Notes: a model not told the origin generated them from the sequence alone. DNA of 64,000 nucleotides from Punica granatum (GCF_007655135.1 NC_045129.1:19194274-19258273); one strand, 5' to 3'; positions 22,605 through 35,100 are shown, counted from the stretch's first letter. Numbers and translations: made by a program.

Positions 22605-24095
22605 CTAAGATGGGTGGGGACCTCCATGGGTCCTCTTCTTGGATCTCTCCAAGGTAGCGTTCGCACGTGCCAACTCCTGATCGCGTCTCTGTAACTCGGC
22701 GCGTGCTTGGGCGAGCTCCCTTTGAAGCTGGCGCTGATCAATGAGTTGCTCATCTTTCTCGGCGACCTCCCAACGAAGGCGGTCCCTCTCAGACCTGAGG
22801 CTAGTGAGTTCCGCTTGGACGGCGATGCTCGAAGTTGAGGGTGCCCCATATGGTGTGCTATCCTCAAGTTGTGGAGAGCCGGTGAAATCTTCGTGTACAA
22901 ACGAACTCCGTCGGTAGAAACGGAGGATGTACTCTTCCGTAGCCTGAAAATCCCGTTCATCCTGAGTAGGGTGTTCGGGAAAGTAAGGTAGCTCTGTGAA
23001 CGCAGTGCGCCATGCGGATAGGACCTGTTGGATATCACTTTGGCAATCTACGGACGTCTGATCCTCCCGCCAAGTGTGTTCAAACCTAGTCCGTGCCGTG
23101 TCCTCGGGGACTGTCTGTAGGCTACCGAACTGCCTCATTACTCGCGACGGGAAGTAAGTGGTGGACCCCGCATGGCTCAAAAGTGGGATTCCGTTAAAAT
23201 CATGGGATCTAAGGGCCATGGGTCCGGGTGGCATCCACGCGGCACGCCACTTAAAGCCCTTGGGTGATATTTCACGAAATATTTTGATCCACTCGGCAAC
23301 CTTGCGTTCTTCCACGTGCACTAAAGGTAGTAATCGAGAAATGATCGACTCCGAGTGGTTGAAAAACAGGACTGGGGGCACGAGGCCAAAGGGGCTTGCG
23401 TGGCTCTGTAGCCAAATTTGCAAAAGGATTGGGGACCCCCTCAACCTTCGATCAGCTGTTCGCGTAACGCGGTCGAGCGACCGAATGGTCTCAGCCACTA
23501 GGGCTACCTCGTACCCGCGGCCTCCGACCACTTGGAGGATGACGCTAGCCAAAGCTGCGTCGATGCGATCGACTGCGCTAGGGAATAAAAGGGTTCCAAA
23601 AATAAGGAGCAAAACTGCATGACATAAGTTTGCTTGAAAAATGTCCCCTCGAACCTCGCGTGCTTGTGATTCGATAAAGCAGAGAAGTTTCGTGGTTACT
23701 ATCTCAATGCCTCCGGAGTATGCAAGTTCGGCATGCAGTTGATATCTGTGCACCCTGAGTAGGCGCGAGACTAAGACCAATCGAGTAGTACGGAGGTTAG
23801 GCTCCACAATGCCGTGGGAAATAGCAATCCTGCCAATGAGGGTCCGATACTCCTCAATGATAGCCGTAAGCTCTGTACCCTGAATGTTGAAGACCGCATG
23901 GGTTGGATCCCAGAACGTCACAGCTGCTCCTAGGAAATTCCAATCTACTCGGCGTGTGGAGAGCATGGGCACATCTCCGACGAAGGAAGTGATATAGTTT
24001 CGGCCAATTTGACGCAAGCTGGTCCATATGTGACTGATCTGCTCAAGCGGTGGCGTGATTCTGTCCAGGTGCAGAAAGGAAGCCGAATGCGACAT
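22605..24095 (-). CDS. DUF7745-like ORF1 protein of element B, intact (496 aa)
   Basis: An uninterrupted reading frame from ATG at 24095 to TAG at 22605, the only gene of element B. Residues 1-350 or so form the globular DUF7745 part: VDWNFLGAAVTFWDPTHAVF, then IQGTELTAIIEEYRTLIG, the hydrophobic AVLLLIFGTLLFPSAVDRID and VVGGRGYEVALVAETIRSLD. The last roughly 80 residues are charged and heptad-like (LRSERDRLRWEVAEKDEQL onward), a probable coiled coil, ending in basic KKRTHGG. It is clearly more diverged from the A and C copies than they are from each other. The family is found in plant retrotransposons and resembles the plant mobile domain; function is not known. A splice-donor-like GGTAAGG sits directly before the ATG. 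Intactness in an otherwise gene-less element suggests use or recent activity. Confidence 0.88.
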   Translation of the reverse strand: MSHSASFLHLDRITPPLEQISHIWTSLRQIGRNYITSFVGDVPMLSTRRVDWNFLGAAVTFWDPTHAVFNIQGTELTAIIEEYRTLIGRIAISHGIVEPNLRTTRLVLVSRLLRVHRYQLHAELAYSGGIEIVTTKLLCFIESQAREVRGDIFQANLCHAVLLLIFGTLLFPSAVDRIDAALASVILQVVGGRGYEVALVAETIRSLDRVTRTADRRLRGSPILLQIWLQSHASPFGLVPPVLFFNHSESIISRLLPLVHVEERKVAEWIKIFREISPKGFKWRAAWMPPGPMALRSHDFNGIPLLSHAGSTTYFPSRVMRQFGSLQTVPEDTARTRFEHTWREDQTSVDCQSDIQQVLSAWRTAFTELPYFPEHPTQDERDFQATEEYILRFYRRSSFVHEDFTGSPQLEDSTPYGAPSTSSIAVQAELTSLRSERDRLRWEVAEKDEQLIDQRQLQRELAQARAELQRRDQELARANATLERSKKRTHGGPHPS

Positions 24096-24648
24096 CCCTT
24101 ACCAAGATGTAAAGAAGATCAGCTTAGGACTCATCAATGCGAATGACACCCTAATTTTGAAAACTGTATGATGCATGAGTGCGAAAAATAAATGCCCATG
24201 GCTTAATAAAATTACAAGGTACATGTACACCGCTCTTGAAATGGAAAAGACTCAAGTGGCTCGTAGGCCGACTCGATAGACTGTTGCCGAAGTCGGGTAG
24301 AAGGCTTGCATGGAAGCATAGCACGATGCATGGTTCAGTGGTACAGGGACCGTGCTACCTAGGGATGGAGGCCCCCGACTCAAGGGTATCAATTCCTTGA
24401 AATCGGGCGGGATTCTTTTCAAGGCCTAAGCGACAGTCGAACCGCGCGCCGTACCCCTACTTCGAACCCCTGTCTAACCTAGCTTCCTAGATTGCCGCTC
24501 GTGGGATTTCAAGCGTGGTACCTAAATCCACTAGAATGATGCAATGCGAGTGCAGAAAAGTAAATGTGCAAGAAAAGTAAATGTACGGAAAGCGATAAAT
24601 AAACATGCAAGCAAGCAAACGGATCGAGCCTGAACCCACTAAGTATGT
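24096..24648 (-). other. Leader of element B between primer-binding site and ORF1
   Basis: No coding potential. Contains the conserved block GGGATGGAGGCCCCCGACTC (near 24362) found also in the A and C leaders. Confidence 0.7.
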
Positions 24649-24665
24649 CCCCAGCGGAGTCGCCA
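24649..24665 (-). other. Primer-binding site of element B (tRNA-Arg, intact)
   Basis: TGGCGACTCCGCTGGGG on the minus strand, three bases from the LTR end. Complementary to the 3' end of plant tRNA-Arg(ACG) including CCA, by memory of that tRNA. Confidence 0.85.
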
Positions 24666-24668
24666 AGC

Positions 24669-27600
24669 TGTACGGACCCGAAAGTGGACTCTCGTCGGGG
24701 TCCGCATTGCGCGCTTTTGGATCGCGCGGCTTGGGAGTGTCCACCTTCCCGTGGGGACGCGTGACGGACACGCGTGAGAGAAGGAGTCGCCACTTATCAT
24801 TTTACGACCCGTAGGTCGAGGGCGGATAAGTTACCCGAGTCTAGGGGTATGGAACACCTAGTTTGTCGTTAAGGCATTGATCTGTGCGGAACCGGAAAAT
24901 TCGTGTTCGGGGGTTCATGTTACGTGCGGGCCTATATCCCGCACGCCCTTTCGGTACTCTGGTTTGCTAGGCTTGCATTTTTGTTTTATTTACCGCATGA
25001 ATTAGGCTGCACTCGGCTCACACGTTTTGACACCGGAGATTCGGTGAATTAAACGATGTCGGTTGAGAAGCCGAGAGAGAAGTAAACCCGTATGTCGGGA
25101 AGTTGCTTCACAATCTTGCGTTACAGTTCATCGAACCATGGAGGTTGAATCCCTGCGTGAACCAAAACCGCGAGATCTTGGATTTACTTGTGTCTGGGCA
25201 AGCATTAGACCGATTCGATTAATTCGACTCTCGGACCGTTCGCTCACCGACTGGAATTCTTACAGAACAAATGTACAAAATAAAAGTCCTTACAATGCTC
25301 TCGAAAACAATAAATACAAATTACAAAAGGGTCGAATTCCAGTCGTTTCGCGTTCGGTTATTATTCCACTCTAACTCACCGTGAGTTTAGGGAAAAGACC
25401 GAAGAACTGAAATTCAATGGACGCTCTCACTGAATAGGGCATTGGACCCTGTGAGTGTTGATTAGGGCGTTGAACCCTGTGCTCGATGATTAGGGCGTTG
25501 AACCCTAATATTATTCGGCCTAGGGATCAGGCTCGACCCGCATGGCAAACAGGTGCGGAAAGATAACACGCAACATCTTAATAATAGACAAAGTGTTTAT
25601 TATTATCGAGTGTACGTGTTTTAACAAGTTGTTAATCCGGGGTATTTTTGGCATGCAAATCCTACCCTAGACAAACCAGCACGTGCCAATGTTTTAGCAT
25701 TCGGCTTTGTTTTGAGAACCTGACAAAGAGAGTCAAATCTCATGTGTGTGGATTGATTTTACAGTTGTTCTGTATTGTGACACTGAATTTCCACTGAATT
25801 AGCCAAACTCGTGTTTTGACTCTAGATTTGGAATCTAGAATTCCTCCTAACCATTATCTAGTGTTTGGTTAGGTCGAGTGAAAGGTTAATAAGCATTTTG
25901 CATGTTTTCTGACAGAGATAACCGTTCTAGTTACCAGAGTCTATGTTAGGTTGACAGAAACTCATCAGTTAGATAAGAAAAGGCTATGCAGATGAACCTG
26001 CACCTGAACAGGTAGCCCGTTCTTATCCCGTACTGTAGTGTTTCTGTCATGCTAACCTTAAGAGTGTCGTTGAATTGTGAAATGACGATTTTGCCCTTTA
26101 TTTGAAAATTGTTTTCAGAAAAGGGGAAACATCGCAGTGCGGGCCACCTCGGCCTGTAGCCGGTGTCGACCAATTCCCTGGATCGTCCAGGGTTATGCAA
26201 GAACCCCGAAAAAGCTAAAGAACCGGTCGGTCTGCCCGGAAGTGAGTTACCTGGAATCAGGTAAAAACTCAAGTTGAGACACAGAAGCCCTTTTCAGACG
26301 TCCATGCTACATCGGACCGCGCGTTTCGGGTTTTGAAATTGATAAGTTTGAACAGGGCACCGACGTCATTTGACAACTCATCGACGCGAGTTATCGGTTA
26401 ATGGCCAATTCGTGTAAACTTTATCAGTGTAAAGTGGGTTTAATCATGTGAGCGTCCCGATTAACCCGTTTGTGGAATTGATGCTTAAGGGTTATGCCGA
26501 ATGCATTAATTGTGAAAATGATTCACGACTCGACGACCAAGACGATTCCATAAGGATCGAGGATAATTTGGTCCAATGACCGAAACTACCCTCATAACCG
26601 AATGGACCCGAATGAGTCATCGATACCCGAATCCATGCATGCTTTGTTTTGAAAAGACATTTTCATGCGATATTGCGACGATAATGTAAATTGCAAATTA
26701 CACGAAAGCCGAGAACAGACTCAAAACGGGAAGAGGAAGCCTCATGCAACCTGTACGAGTCTAAGAGGCTCTCGGCCACTTCTCTTTGGAGATAGCCGAG
26801 AAGTCCCATGGCCCGAATGGGGTTCCACGAGGTTTACCCGTCTCGTTTCGACTCATTTCTCGCATGCTCAAACGACAAACATGATAAATGACACGATTAA
26901 ACGAAAATCGGTATTGCCATGATTTGAATAACGCATTCGAACATGCAAACATGCACAAACAAGTTATTTAAGGAATCGATAAAACAATACCGACTTCATG
27001 CATGTAAGAAAACACGAGAAGACTCGGGAATCGAACTTGGATCGGGCTAAGAAGGCCGTTCTTAACCCGAGGAAAGCAAGCCAAGTCTCGGTTACCTCTT
27101 CTTAAGGCAAACCCGAGAGCTCTTTTGCTTATTTCGGGTCGGGAAGGTCTTCCGAGGGTCGATCCAAACGTTTCCCGACATGCTAACATGTTAATCGAGG
27201 ATAAACATGCATGATATAATGTAAAAAGTGCATAAACATGAAGTCTTGCAAGTGAACATGCTTTGTGCACCATATTACTCCATAGCCATGCAAATAATGT
27301 AAAAAGCCCTAACTCCTCTAAGTCAAGAGTGATTTACCTAGCCTCGGGATACGAAGAAAGAGTCGGGGAAGTGTTCGAGAGTCGGGTGACTCGGTTGAAC
27401 GCTTGAAAGAATGCTCGGGTGCAAGGACATGCACATTCGGGGAGCTAGGTGCACGGGAGGCCGGCTGGCGTGCGCGGGCGCGCGGCTGTGTGCGCGGGCG
27501 CGCTGCTGTGCTCGCATGTGCGCGGCTGGACGCGCGAGTGTGCGGCTACGGGTGCACTGTTCACCCGAGAGCACGATCTTCACCCGAAATGAGGAAATCA

Positions 27601-29509
27601 ACCTGAAATGATGAGCAAATGACTTCAAACCAAAAATCTAATTTCATGAATGAACTCCTTGGGTCCAAAACATGTGGTCCATGGAGTTTGAGAAGTTTTG
27701 AACTTAAGTCGGGATGATGAACATCGGCTTCCGACTTAAGAAACTCAAAGCTTTCTTCGGGTTTGCTTCGATTTTTCTCTCTTGGTTTTGAAGTGTTGAA
27801 GCTTGCTGGTTCTTGGCTATGGAGTTGAGAGCTTTTCTTGAGGGAGAAAGCTTGGAGAGAGTGTGCAAGAGGAGAAGTTATTATCTTAATCACTTTTGGG
27901 CCATTTATAGGCAAAGCTAATGACACAATTAGCAAAAGCAAGTGCTCTTAACCCCCATGCTTAGAAAATATCAAGCCTCATCCTCTTCCATTGCATTAAT
28001 GAAGAAGAGATAAGACATTGATGAGCATTGATGAGCATTGATGGAGGCTTGAGTGTTGTCTTCAAACTCTTGGATATTTTCAAGCAAGAGTGCAAGTTGG
28101 CTTCTTGCATTGAAGAAGAAGAAGAAGCTTCTAGAGTAAAGGGTGACTCATCTTGAGTAGCCCGTGGGTCCCACGACCGAAGAGGAGAAACCGGGAAAAA
28201 GCTCAGGTCTCGATTGATCGCGCATTCGAAGTTCGTGGTTTGAATTGAACGTCGAATTATCGATATACGCGAGGAAATGGATTTAATGAGTCCGAGATTG
28301 GCATTTTCCGTGAGAAATTGCCAAATGTCTGTATGAGGCTTGGAAGCCGGTTTTGCTCCTTTTATGCATTCAGAGCGAGGTTACCCACTTCTGACAGCAT
28401 ATCTTGTATCTGCATCCCACGTCGGTCATTTTGACATAAATTGTCAAATTACGTGGGCCCTTGTCCCTTAAGCCGGTAAATACAAATATGGAGCCGGAGA
28501 TGTCCTAGGAGGCCGAAACTGGATTTCTCAGATTGCTTTCTAAGTTTCTTGGGCGATCCGGAGATTACTGCGATCTCTGTTTGCTGAGATTGGGCCTCTA
28601 AGGATATGAAAAGTGCATCTGAGACCCTTAAAGCACTGCTCGAGGGGTCTAGATGAGTTGTGTGATTCATTCCGACAATTCCACATTGAGCCTTGAGACG
28701 GTTAGCATTGTGTAAGGTAAGCATCCGGCGTCAAGTTTCCCCAAAGAGGATCTCCGGATATGGATTTTCACTGAAAATGGCCTTTTGTGCCCCTCGGGGG
28801 TTACTCGGGAAACCGTGAAGGGTTTTGCTGTCTGTTTTGCCCAATTGCGAATGTCCGCTGGAGTTTTCAGGGCAATGTAGTGTGAACTTCGTTTGCCGTA
28901 ATTCCATCAGACCAGTCTCCGGTTACGCTCTTCCGAAGAAGGGTATGCCCGTTTTGTCATTCAGAAGTCATTCAGAGTGTCTGTATGGCTTCTAAAAGAC
29001 AATATGAAGCATTGCTCGTGCTCTGTATGATTGAGGGGCATGGCCACATCTGATATTTGGAATTAACTTTTCTTCGAGAAACCGGCATTTTTGGACTTTC
29101 ACTGAAAAGTTGTCTGTATACAGAAAGTTGTTCTGTATAGAGCAGATGATTTGCAAAATGCCTTTGGGGACACTTTTCATCTATTTGGCATTGGAGTGGA
29201 TTTTTGGAGTCCAATATTGGCTATCTTCCGATGATCGAGCGAACTATCGGAAAATAGAACTATCCGTGTGATATACTGAAAATGCCGGTTTTGGATATTG
29301 TTGAGCTCTCTAGTCACTCTGTTGCTCTTTGGTGACCCCTGGAGTCCTTCTATCATATGCATGTGTCATTTACCCGATTTTACTGACTTGAGGATGAATA
29401 GTGATTTTCTGCTCTGTTAAGTCGTTTTTCTGTATTCTGCTCAGGCTGTGGCTTGGATCGTTGCTGATATTGTCGTTTGGGAAAGGTGAGCCAAAATGGG
29501 GTGCTGACA
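24669..29509 (-). repeat. 5' LTR of element B (4.84 kb)
   Basis: Ends TGTCAGCACC (29509, minus strand) and GGGTCCGTACA (24669). Pair of 12688-17458 with about one difference per 100 bases in the parts compared by eye, plus an 80-bp block missing from the other copy and a roughly 30-bp block missing here near 26243. TATA at 27902-27909; splice-donor-like GGCTAG/GTAAAT with GT at 27337-27336. This copy would drive transcription. Confidence 0.92.
27902..27909 (-). promoter_or_regulatory. TATA box of the B 5' LTR
   Basis: TATAAATG on the minus strand, the likely promoter of the DUF7745 transcript. Identical in the 3' LTR and similar in D (42876-42883). Confidence 0.55.
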
Positions 29510-29514
29510 CCCCC
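29510..29514 (+). repeat. Right target-site duplication of element B (CCCCC)
   Basis: Directly follows the LTR end at 29509 and pairs with 12683-12687. Confidence 0.85.
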
Positions 29515-29727
29515 GCTATCACATTTCTTCCCCGGGCCTCCACTCATCATCGGGAACACCTCTGACGGCCCTTCCTCGGACTTCGACAACACGACCGACG
29601 CCTTGCCAACCGTGTATGCCGTCACCGAGGAGATTCCTTCAGGGGTTCACATCCGCCCGGCGCAGGAAGACGAGGAGCTTAACAACTGGACCTCAGTCCT
29701 GCGCTACTCGGCTGTGATCGCCGATGT
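29510..29727 (+). pseudogene. pro: Element O, piece 2a: C-terminal end of the gag-protease exon
   Basis: Continues the O frame broken at 12687. The protein-level match to C runs through VHIRPAQEDEELNNWTS and YSAVIADV, the same tail as in C (YSAIVADV). It ends with GATGT at a GT-AG intron boundary; read straight through it would stop within two codons, so the splice is needed to join protease to RT. Confidence 0.85.
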
Positions 29728-29941
29728 GTAAGATTTATCTATGTATGAGATGTTTCCCGCGTGTCGGCGTAGCCGTAGGCCACACGACGGAAGAGGGAAC
29801 TCTATTATGGCTTCGTGATCCTCACTATCAATGAATTCCCTATATGCATTTTTTGAATCCTTGTCTATTCCACTCTCTCTCCCTTACGCCTTTGTTCATA
29901 CCATTCTAAATTTTTCTAAGACGATTCTTTCAATTCCCCAG
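29728..29941 (+). other. Predicted intron between protease and RT in element O (214 nt)
   Basis: Donor GATGT/GTAAGA, acceptor AATTCCCCAG/GCTCC, T-rich tract and a TTTCTAAG branch-like sequence about 28 nt before the end. Removing it joins the protease frame to the RT frame exactly. Element C has the same intron at the same codon (47547-47737). An intron at this place is a known feature of Ogre elements. Confidence 0.85.
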
Positions 29942-32181
29942 GCTCCACTCGAATCCAAATCTTCGACGTGTTGATTCGAGCCCATCCGAAGAATGTCTCG
30001 GAGAGCCAGGACCTATATCCTTCGGGGAAGGGCTCGACGAAGACAGTCTAGTGCCTGAGATAGAAGAGAGTTTGCGCCGCCTTGAGGATCGCCAACTCAC
30101 CTCGCTCGAGCCAACAGAAGAGATCAACGTGGGCACTCAAGAGGAGCCCCGCGTCCTAAAGATCGGTACGAGCCTTGACCCAACACAACGGGTCCGAATG
30201 ATCGATTTCCTGACAAGGTATCAAGAAGTCTTTGCCTGGTCCTACGCCGACATGCCGGGGCTAAACCCGTCGATAGTAAAGCACTTCCTCCCGCTAGACA
30301 CTGAGAAGTTCCCGCCCAAGCGGCAACAATTGCGACGGTAGCGAGGAAGCCTCCTCCTCTGCATCAAGGAGGAGGTTGTCAAGCAGATCAACGCGGGCTT
30401 TCTCGAGGTCTGCAACTATTCCGAATGGGTGGCGAACATTGTGCCGGTGGAAAAGAAAGAGGGAAGGGTTCAAGTCTGCGTCGACTATCGAGACCTCAAT
30501 AAGGCCAGCCCCAAGGACAATTTTCCCTTGCCCCACATCGACATACTAGTCGATAACACGGCGCGCCACGCCCAGTTTTCTTTCATGGACGGCTTCTCCG
30601 GATACAACCAAATTCGGATGGCCGAGGAAGACAAGATCAAGACGACGTTTACTACCATGTGGGGAACCTTTTGTTACCGCGTCATGCCTTTCGGCCTCAA
30701 GAACGCCGGAGCAACTTATCAGAGAGCCATGGTCACGTTATTCCATGACATGATGCACAAGGAAGTCGAGGTCTATGTCGACGACATGATTGCCAAGTCC
30801 AAAGAAGAGGAAGATCACCTCGTCAATCTGAAGCGTCTCTTCGACTGCCTGAAAGAGTACAAACTTCGGCTTAACCCGGCGAAATGCACGTTCGGCGCTC
30901 GATCAGGAAAACTACTAGGATTCGTGGTCAGCGAGCGCGGTATCGAAGTAGATCCCGATAAAGTCAAGGCGAGCAAGGAACTTCCTCCGCCATCTTCGGT
31001 CCGCGAAGTACGAGGCTTCCTGGGACGATTGAATTACATCGCACGATTCGTTACGAACCTGATGGACAAATGCCAATCACTCTTTCGCTTGCTCCGCAAG
31101 AACGCGGCGATTGAATGGGACGAAGAATGTCAGAAGGCCTTCGACACCATCAAGGCATACCTGGTCCAACCGCCGGTATTGGTCCCGCCTACATCGGGCC
31201 GTCCCTTCGTACTTTACCTAACTGTATGCCGCCAATCATTAGGATGCATGCTGGGGCAGGAGGAAGAGTCCACACACACGGAGCGCGCGATCTACTATCT
31301 GAGCAAAAAGTTCACCGATGGGGAGTCCAATTATCCGGAAATCGAGAAGATGTGTTGTGCGTTGGTGTTGGTCATGCAAAGGCTTCGACAATACACGCCC
31401 TTTCACACGGTCCGCTTGCTATCAAAGGCAGACCCCCTGAAGTATTTACTCGACAGTCCCTCCTCCACGCGGAACCTCGCCAAATGGTGTTGTCAATTGA
31501 CAGAGTACGATATCGAGTACGTGTCCCGCACTTCGGTCAAGGGGCAAGCGATCGCGGATCATTTGGCAGAATTCCCAATTGAGGACCACAGACCGATTAA
31601 TCCCGACTTCCCGGATGAGGGGATTCTCCAAGTAGACGACGAGGGAGAGAAACCAGGATGGAAGATGTATTTCGACGGTGCCGTCAACTCCACGGGATCA
31701 GGTATTGGCGCAGTACTGATATACCCGGACGGACACTATTACCCGGTAGCGGCAAAGATCGACTTCCCGTGCACCAATAATGTGGCCGAGTACGAGGCTT
31801 GTATTCTCGGCCTACAAGCGGCAATTGATTTCAAGGTAAAAGAGCTCGAAGTGTTCGACGACTCTATGCTAACTATCTTCCAGACATTGGGGCAATGGAA
31901 GACAAAGGACACAAAGCTAGTGCTATATCACGAGTACCTCGAGAAGTTAACCGAGAACTTCGAGGACATCTCGTTCACCTATACTCCGCGCATGACAAAT
32001 TAATTCGCGGACGCGCTTGCGACGCTCGCCTCCATGGTGAGCGTCACGAGGGAAAACCTCATCGAGCCTCTTGAGATTGAGATAGCTGAAGGACCGACAC
32101 ACTGCAACTCAATTGAAGCATCCGAGGCAAAGCCGTGGTACGAAGACATCAAGAACCTTCTACGAACCGGCCAATACCCCC
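29942..32181 (+). pseudogene. pol: Element O, piece 2b: reverse transcriptase, RNase H and second RNase H
   Basis: RT spans about 30342-31000: VPVEKKEGRVQVCVDYRDLN, FSFMDGFSGYNQI, FGLKNAGATYQRAMV and the catalytic YVDD (about 30773). The Ty3-type RNase H follows (about 31115-31590; LYLTVCRQSLGCML, AIYYLSKKF, IADHLAEFPI). A second, archaeal-type RNase H sits at about 31655-31990 (YFDGAVNSTGSGIGAVLI, NNVAEYEACILGL, DSMLTIFQ), as known in Tat-lineage elements. In-frame stops: TAG at 30339-30341 and TAA at 32001-32003, where C has Gln codons, so both are CAR to TAR. The frame is otherwise continuous. It is broken at 32181 by element C and resumes at 59011. Not functional. Confidence 0.92.
32177..32181 (+). 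repeat. Left target-site duplication of element C (CCCCC)
   Basis: Five C bases before the LTR start at 32182; the right copy is at 59006-59010 within a run of seven C bases. Confidence 0.82.
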
Positions 32182-35100
32182 TGTACGGACCCGAATGTGG
32201 ACTCTCGTCGGGGCCCGCATTGCGCGCTTTTGGATCGCGCGGCTTGGGGGGTGTCCACCTTCCCGTGGGGACGCGTGACGGACACGCGTGAGAGAAGGAG
32301 TCGCCACTTATCATTTTACGACCCGTAGGTCGAGGGCGGATAAGTCACCCGGGTCTAGGGGTATGGAACACCTAGTTTGTTGTTAAGGCAATGATCTGTG
32401 CGGAACCGGAAAATCCGTGTTCGGGGGTTCATGTTATGTGCGGGCCTATATCCCGCACACCCTTTCGGTACTCTGGTTTGCTAGGCTTGCATGTTTTATG
32501 ATTTACCGCATGAATTAAGCTGCACTCGGCTCGCACGTTTTGACACCGGAGATTCGGTGAACCAAACGATGTCGGTTGAGGAGCCGAGAGAGAAGTAAAC
32601 CCGTATGTCGGGGAGTTGGTTCACAATCTTGTGTTACAATTCATCGAACCATGGAGGTTGAATCCCTGCGTGAACCAGAACCACGAGTTCTTGGATTTAC
32701 TTGTATCTGGGCAAGAATTAGACCAATTCGATTAATTCGACTCTCGGACCGTTCGCTCACCGACTGGAATTCTTACAGAATAAAAGTACAAAATGAAATC
32801 CTTACAATGCTCTCGAAAACAATAAATACAAATTACAAAAGGGTTGAATTCCAGTCGTTTTGCGTTCGTTTATTATTCCACTCAAATTCACCGTGAGTTT
32901 AGGGAAAAGACCGAAGAACTGAATTTCAAGGGACGCTCTCACTGAATAGGGCGTTGAACCCTAATATTATTCGGCCTAGGGATCAGGCTCGACCCGCATG
33001 GCAAGCAGGAGCGGAAAGATAACACGCAACATGTTAATAACAAACAAAGTGTTTGTTATGGTCGTGTTTACGTGCAAGCAAATGCCATATGCTAAACAAT
33101 CAAACATGTGCCAATGTTTTAGCATTCGGCTTTGTTTTGAGAACTTGACAAAGAGAGTCAAATCTCAGGTGTGTGGATTGCTTTTACAGTTGTTCCGTAT
33201 TGTGACACTGAATTACCACTGGATTAACCAAACTCGTGTTTTGACTCTAGATTTGGAATCTATAATTCCTCCTGACCCTTATCTAGTGTTTGGTTAGGTC
33301 GAGTGAAAGGTCAATTAGCATTTTTGCATGTTTTCTGACAGAGATAACCGTTCTAGTTACCCGAGTCTATGTTAGGATGACAGAAACTCATCAGTTAGAT
33401 AGGAAAAGGCTATGCAGATGAACCTGCACCTGAATAGGTAGCCCGTTCTTATCGCGTATTATAGTGTTTCTGTCATGCTAACCCTAAGAGTGTCGCTGAA
33501 TTGTGAAAAGACGATTTTTGCCCTTTATTTGAAAATTGTTTTCAAAAAAGGGGAAACATCGTAGTGCGGGCTACCTTGGCCTGTAGCTGGTGTCAACCAA
33601 ATCCCTAGATCGTTCAGGGTTGTGCAAGAACCCCGGAAAAAGCCAAGGAACCGGTCGATCTGCCCGGAAGTGATCTAGAAAGATCTTCTGTATCGTGACC
33701 TGAGCTACCTGGAATCAGGTAAAAACTCGAGTTGAGACACAGAAGCCCTTTTCAGACGTCCATGCTACATCGGACCGCGCGTTTCGGGTTTTGAAATTGA
33801 TAAGTTTGAAAAGGGCATCAACGTCATTTGACGACTCGTCGACGCGAGTTATCAGTTAACGGCCAATTTGTGCAAACTTTATCAGTGTGAAGTAGGTTTA
33901 ATCATGTGGGCGTCCCGATTAACCCATTTGTGGAATTAATGCTTAAGGGTTATAGCCGAATGCATTAATTAGGAAAATGATTCGTGATTCGACGACCAAA
34001 ATGAACCCATAACGATCAAGGATAATTCAGTTGAATAACCGACAATATCCTTATAACCGAATGGATCCAAATGAGTCCTCGATACATGAATCCATGTACG
34101 TTTATTTTAAAAGGGTCTTTAAACGATACTTTAACATAGGAATCATAAAGACATTGAAGTTAAAAAAATTCACACCATCCGATAAACGAATTAAACTTGA
34201 GATAAGGAAATCATTCTTGACCCAAGGAAGGCCAAGAAGCCCTCGGCTTCATCTTATAAAAGGTGGCCGAAGGTTCTCATGACTCTATCCGAGTCACAAA
34301 TGATTTCCTAGTCGTGGCTTAATTATTTTTCGCATGCTCAAACATCAACCGTGATAAATAACACTCCTTTTTAACAAAAAGCCGGTGTTATCACGATTTG
34401 TTTAGCTCATTTAAACATGCAAACATTCACAAACGTGTTAGTTAAGGAAAGGATAAAATAACACCGTCTTCATGCGTGCAATAACGATAAAACAAGCTCG
34501 GAAACTAACTTGGATCGGCTAAGGAGACCGATCTTAACCCGGAAAGAGCAATTTAAGTCTCAACCCTCTCATTTAGAGACTTGGCTGAGAGTTAGTTTGC
34601 CATAGTCGGGTTGAGATAGTCTTCTTTACGACGATCCAAGCCCTTTTCCGACATGCTAGCAAGTCATGAGGTAGTGCACATGCATAATATAACATAAAAT
34701 TGCATAAAAATTGAATCTTGCAAGTTAAACATGAATTAAACACCATAATACTCCATAGCCATGCAAAAATATGAAAAGCCCTAACTCCTCTAGGTCGAGA
34801 ATGTTTTACCTAGCCTCGGGATACGAGGAAAGAGTCGGGGAAGTGTTTGAGAGTCGGGTGACTCGGTGGAACCCTTGAGATAGTATTCGGGTGCAAGGGT
34901 GGGCGTGCACGAGCACGGTCAGGCACGGTGACGGGCGTCGGGCATGATGACGGGCGTCAGGCACAGTGACAGGTGCTGGCGACGGTGACGGGCGCTGGTG
35001 GCGCTGGTGACAGGTGCCGGTGACAGGCACGGGCGTGCTCGATGACGGACGCAGGGGTGCTCGGTGACGGGCGCTGGCGGTGCTGGTGACGGGCGCTGGC

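Larger units (their letters stand above)
12688..29509 (-). mobile_element. Element B: 16.8-kb non-autonomous Ogre-like retrotransposon with ORF1 only
   Basis: Complete minus-strand insertion: 5' LTR 24669-29509, primer-binding site 24649-24665, leader, DUF7745 gene 24095-22605, a 5.1-kb non-coding tail with hairpins and repeats, polypurine tract 17459-17472 and 3' LTR 12688-17458. It is flanked by CCCCC on both sides and sits in the protease gene of O. I find no gag, protease, RT, RNase H or integrase in any frame of its internal region, so it must rely on proteins made by relatives. The LTRs are almost identical by eye, so the insertion is young. LTRs are of the C/D type but the 3' UTR is of the E type. 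Confidence 0.9.
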
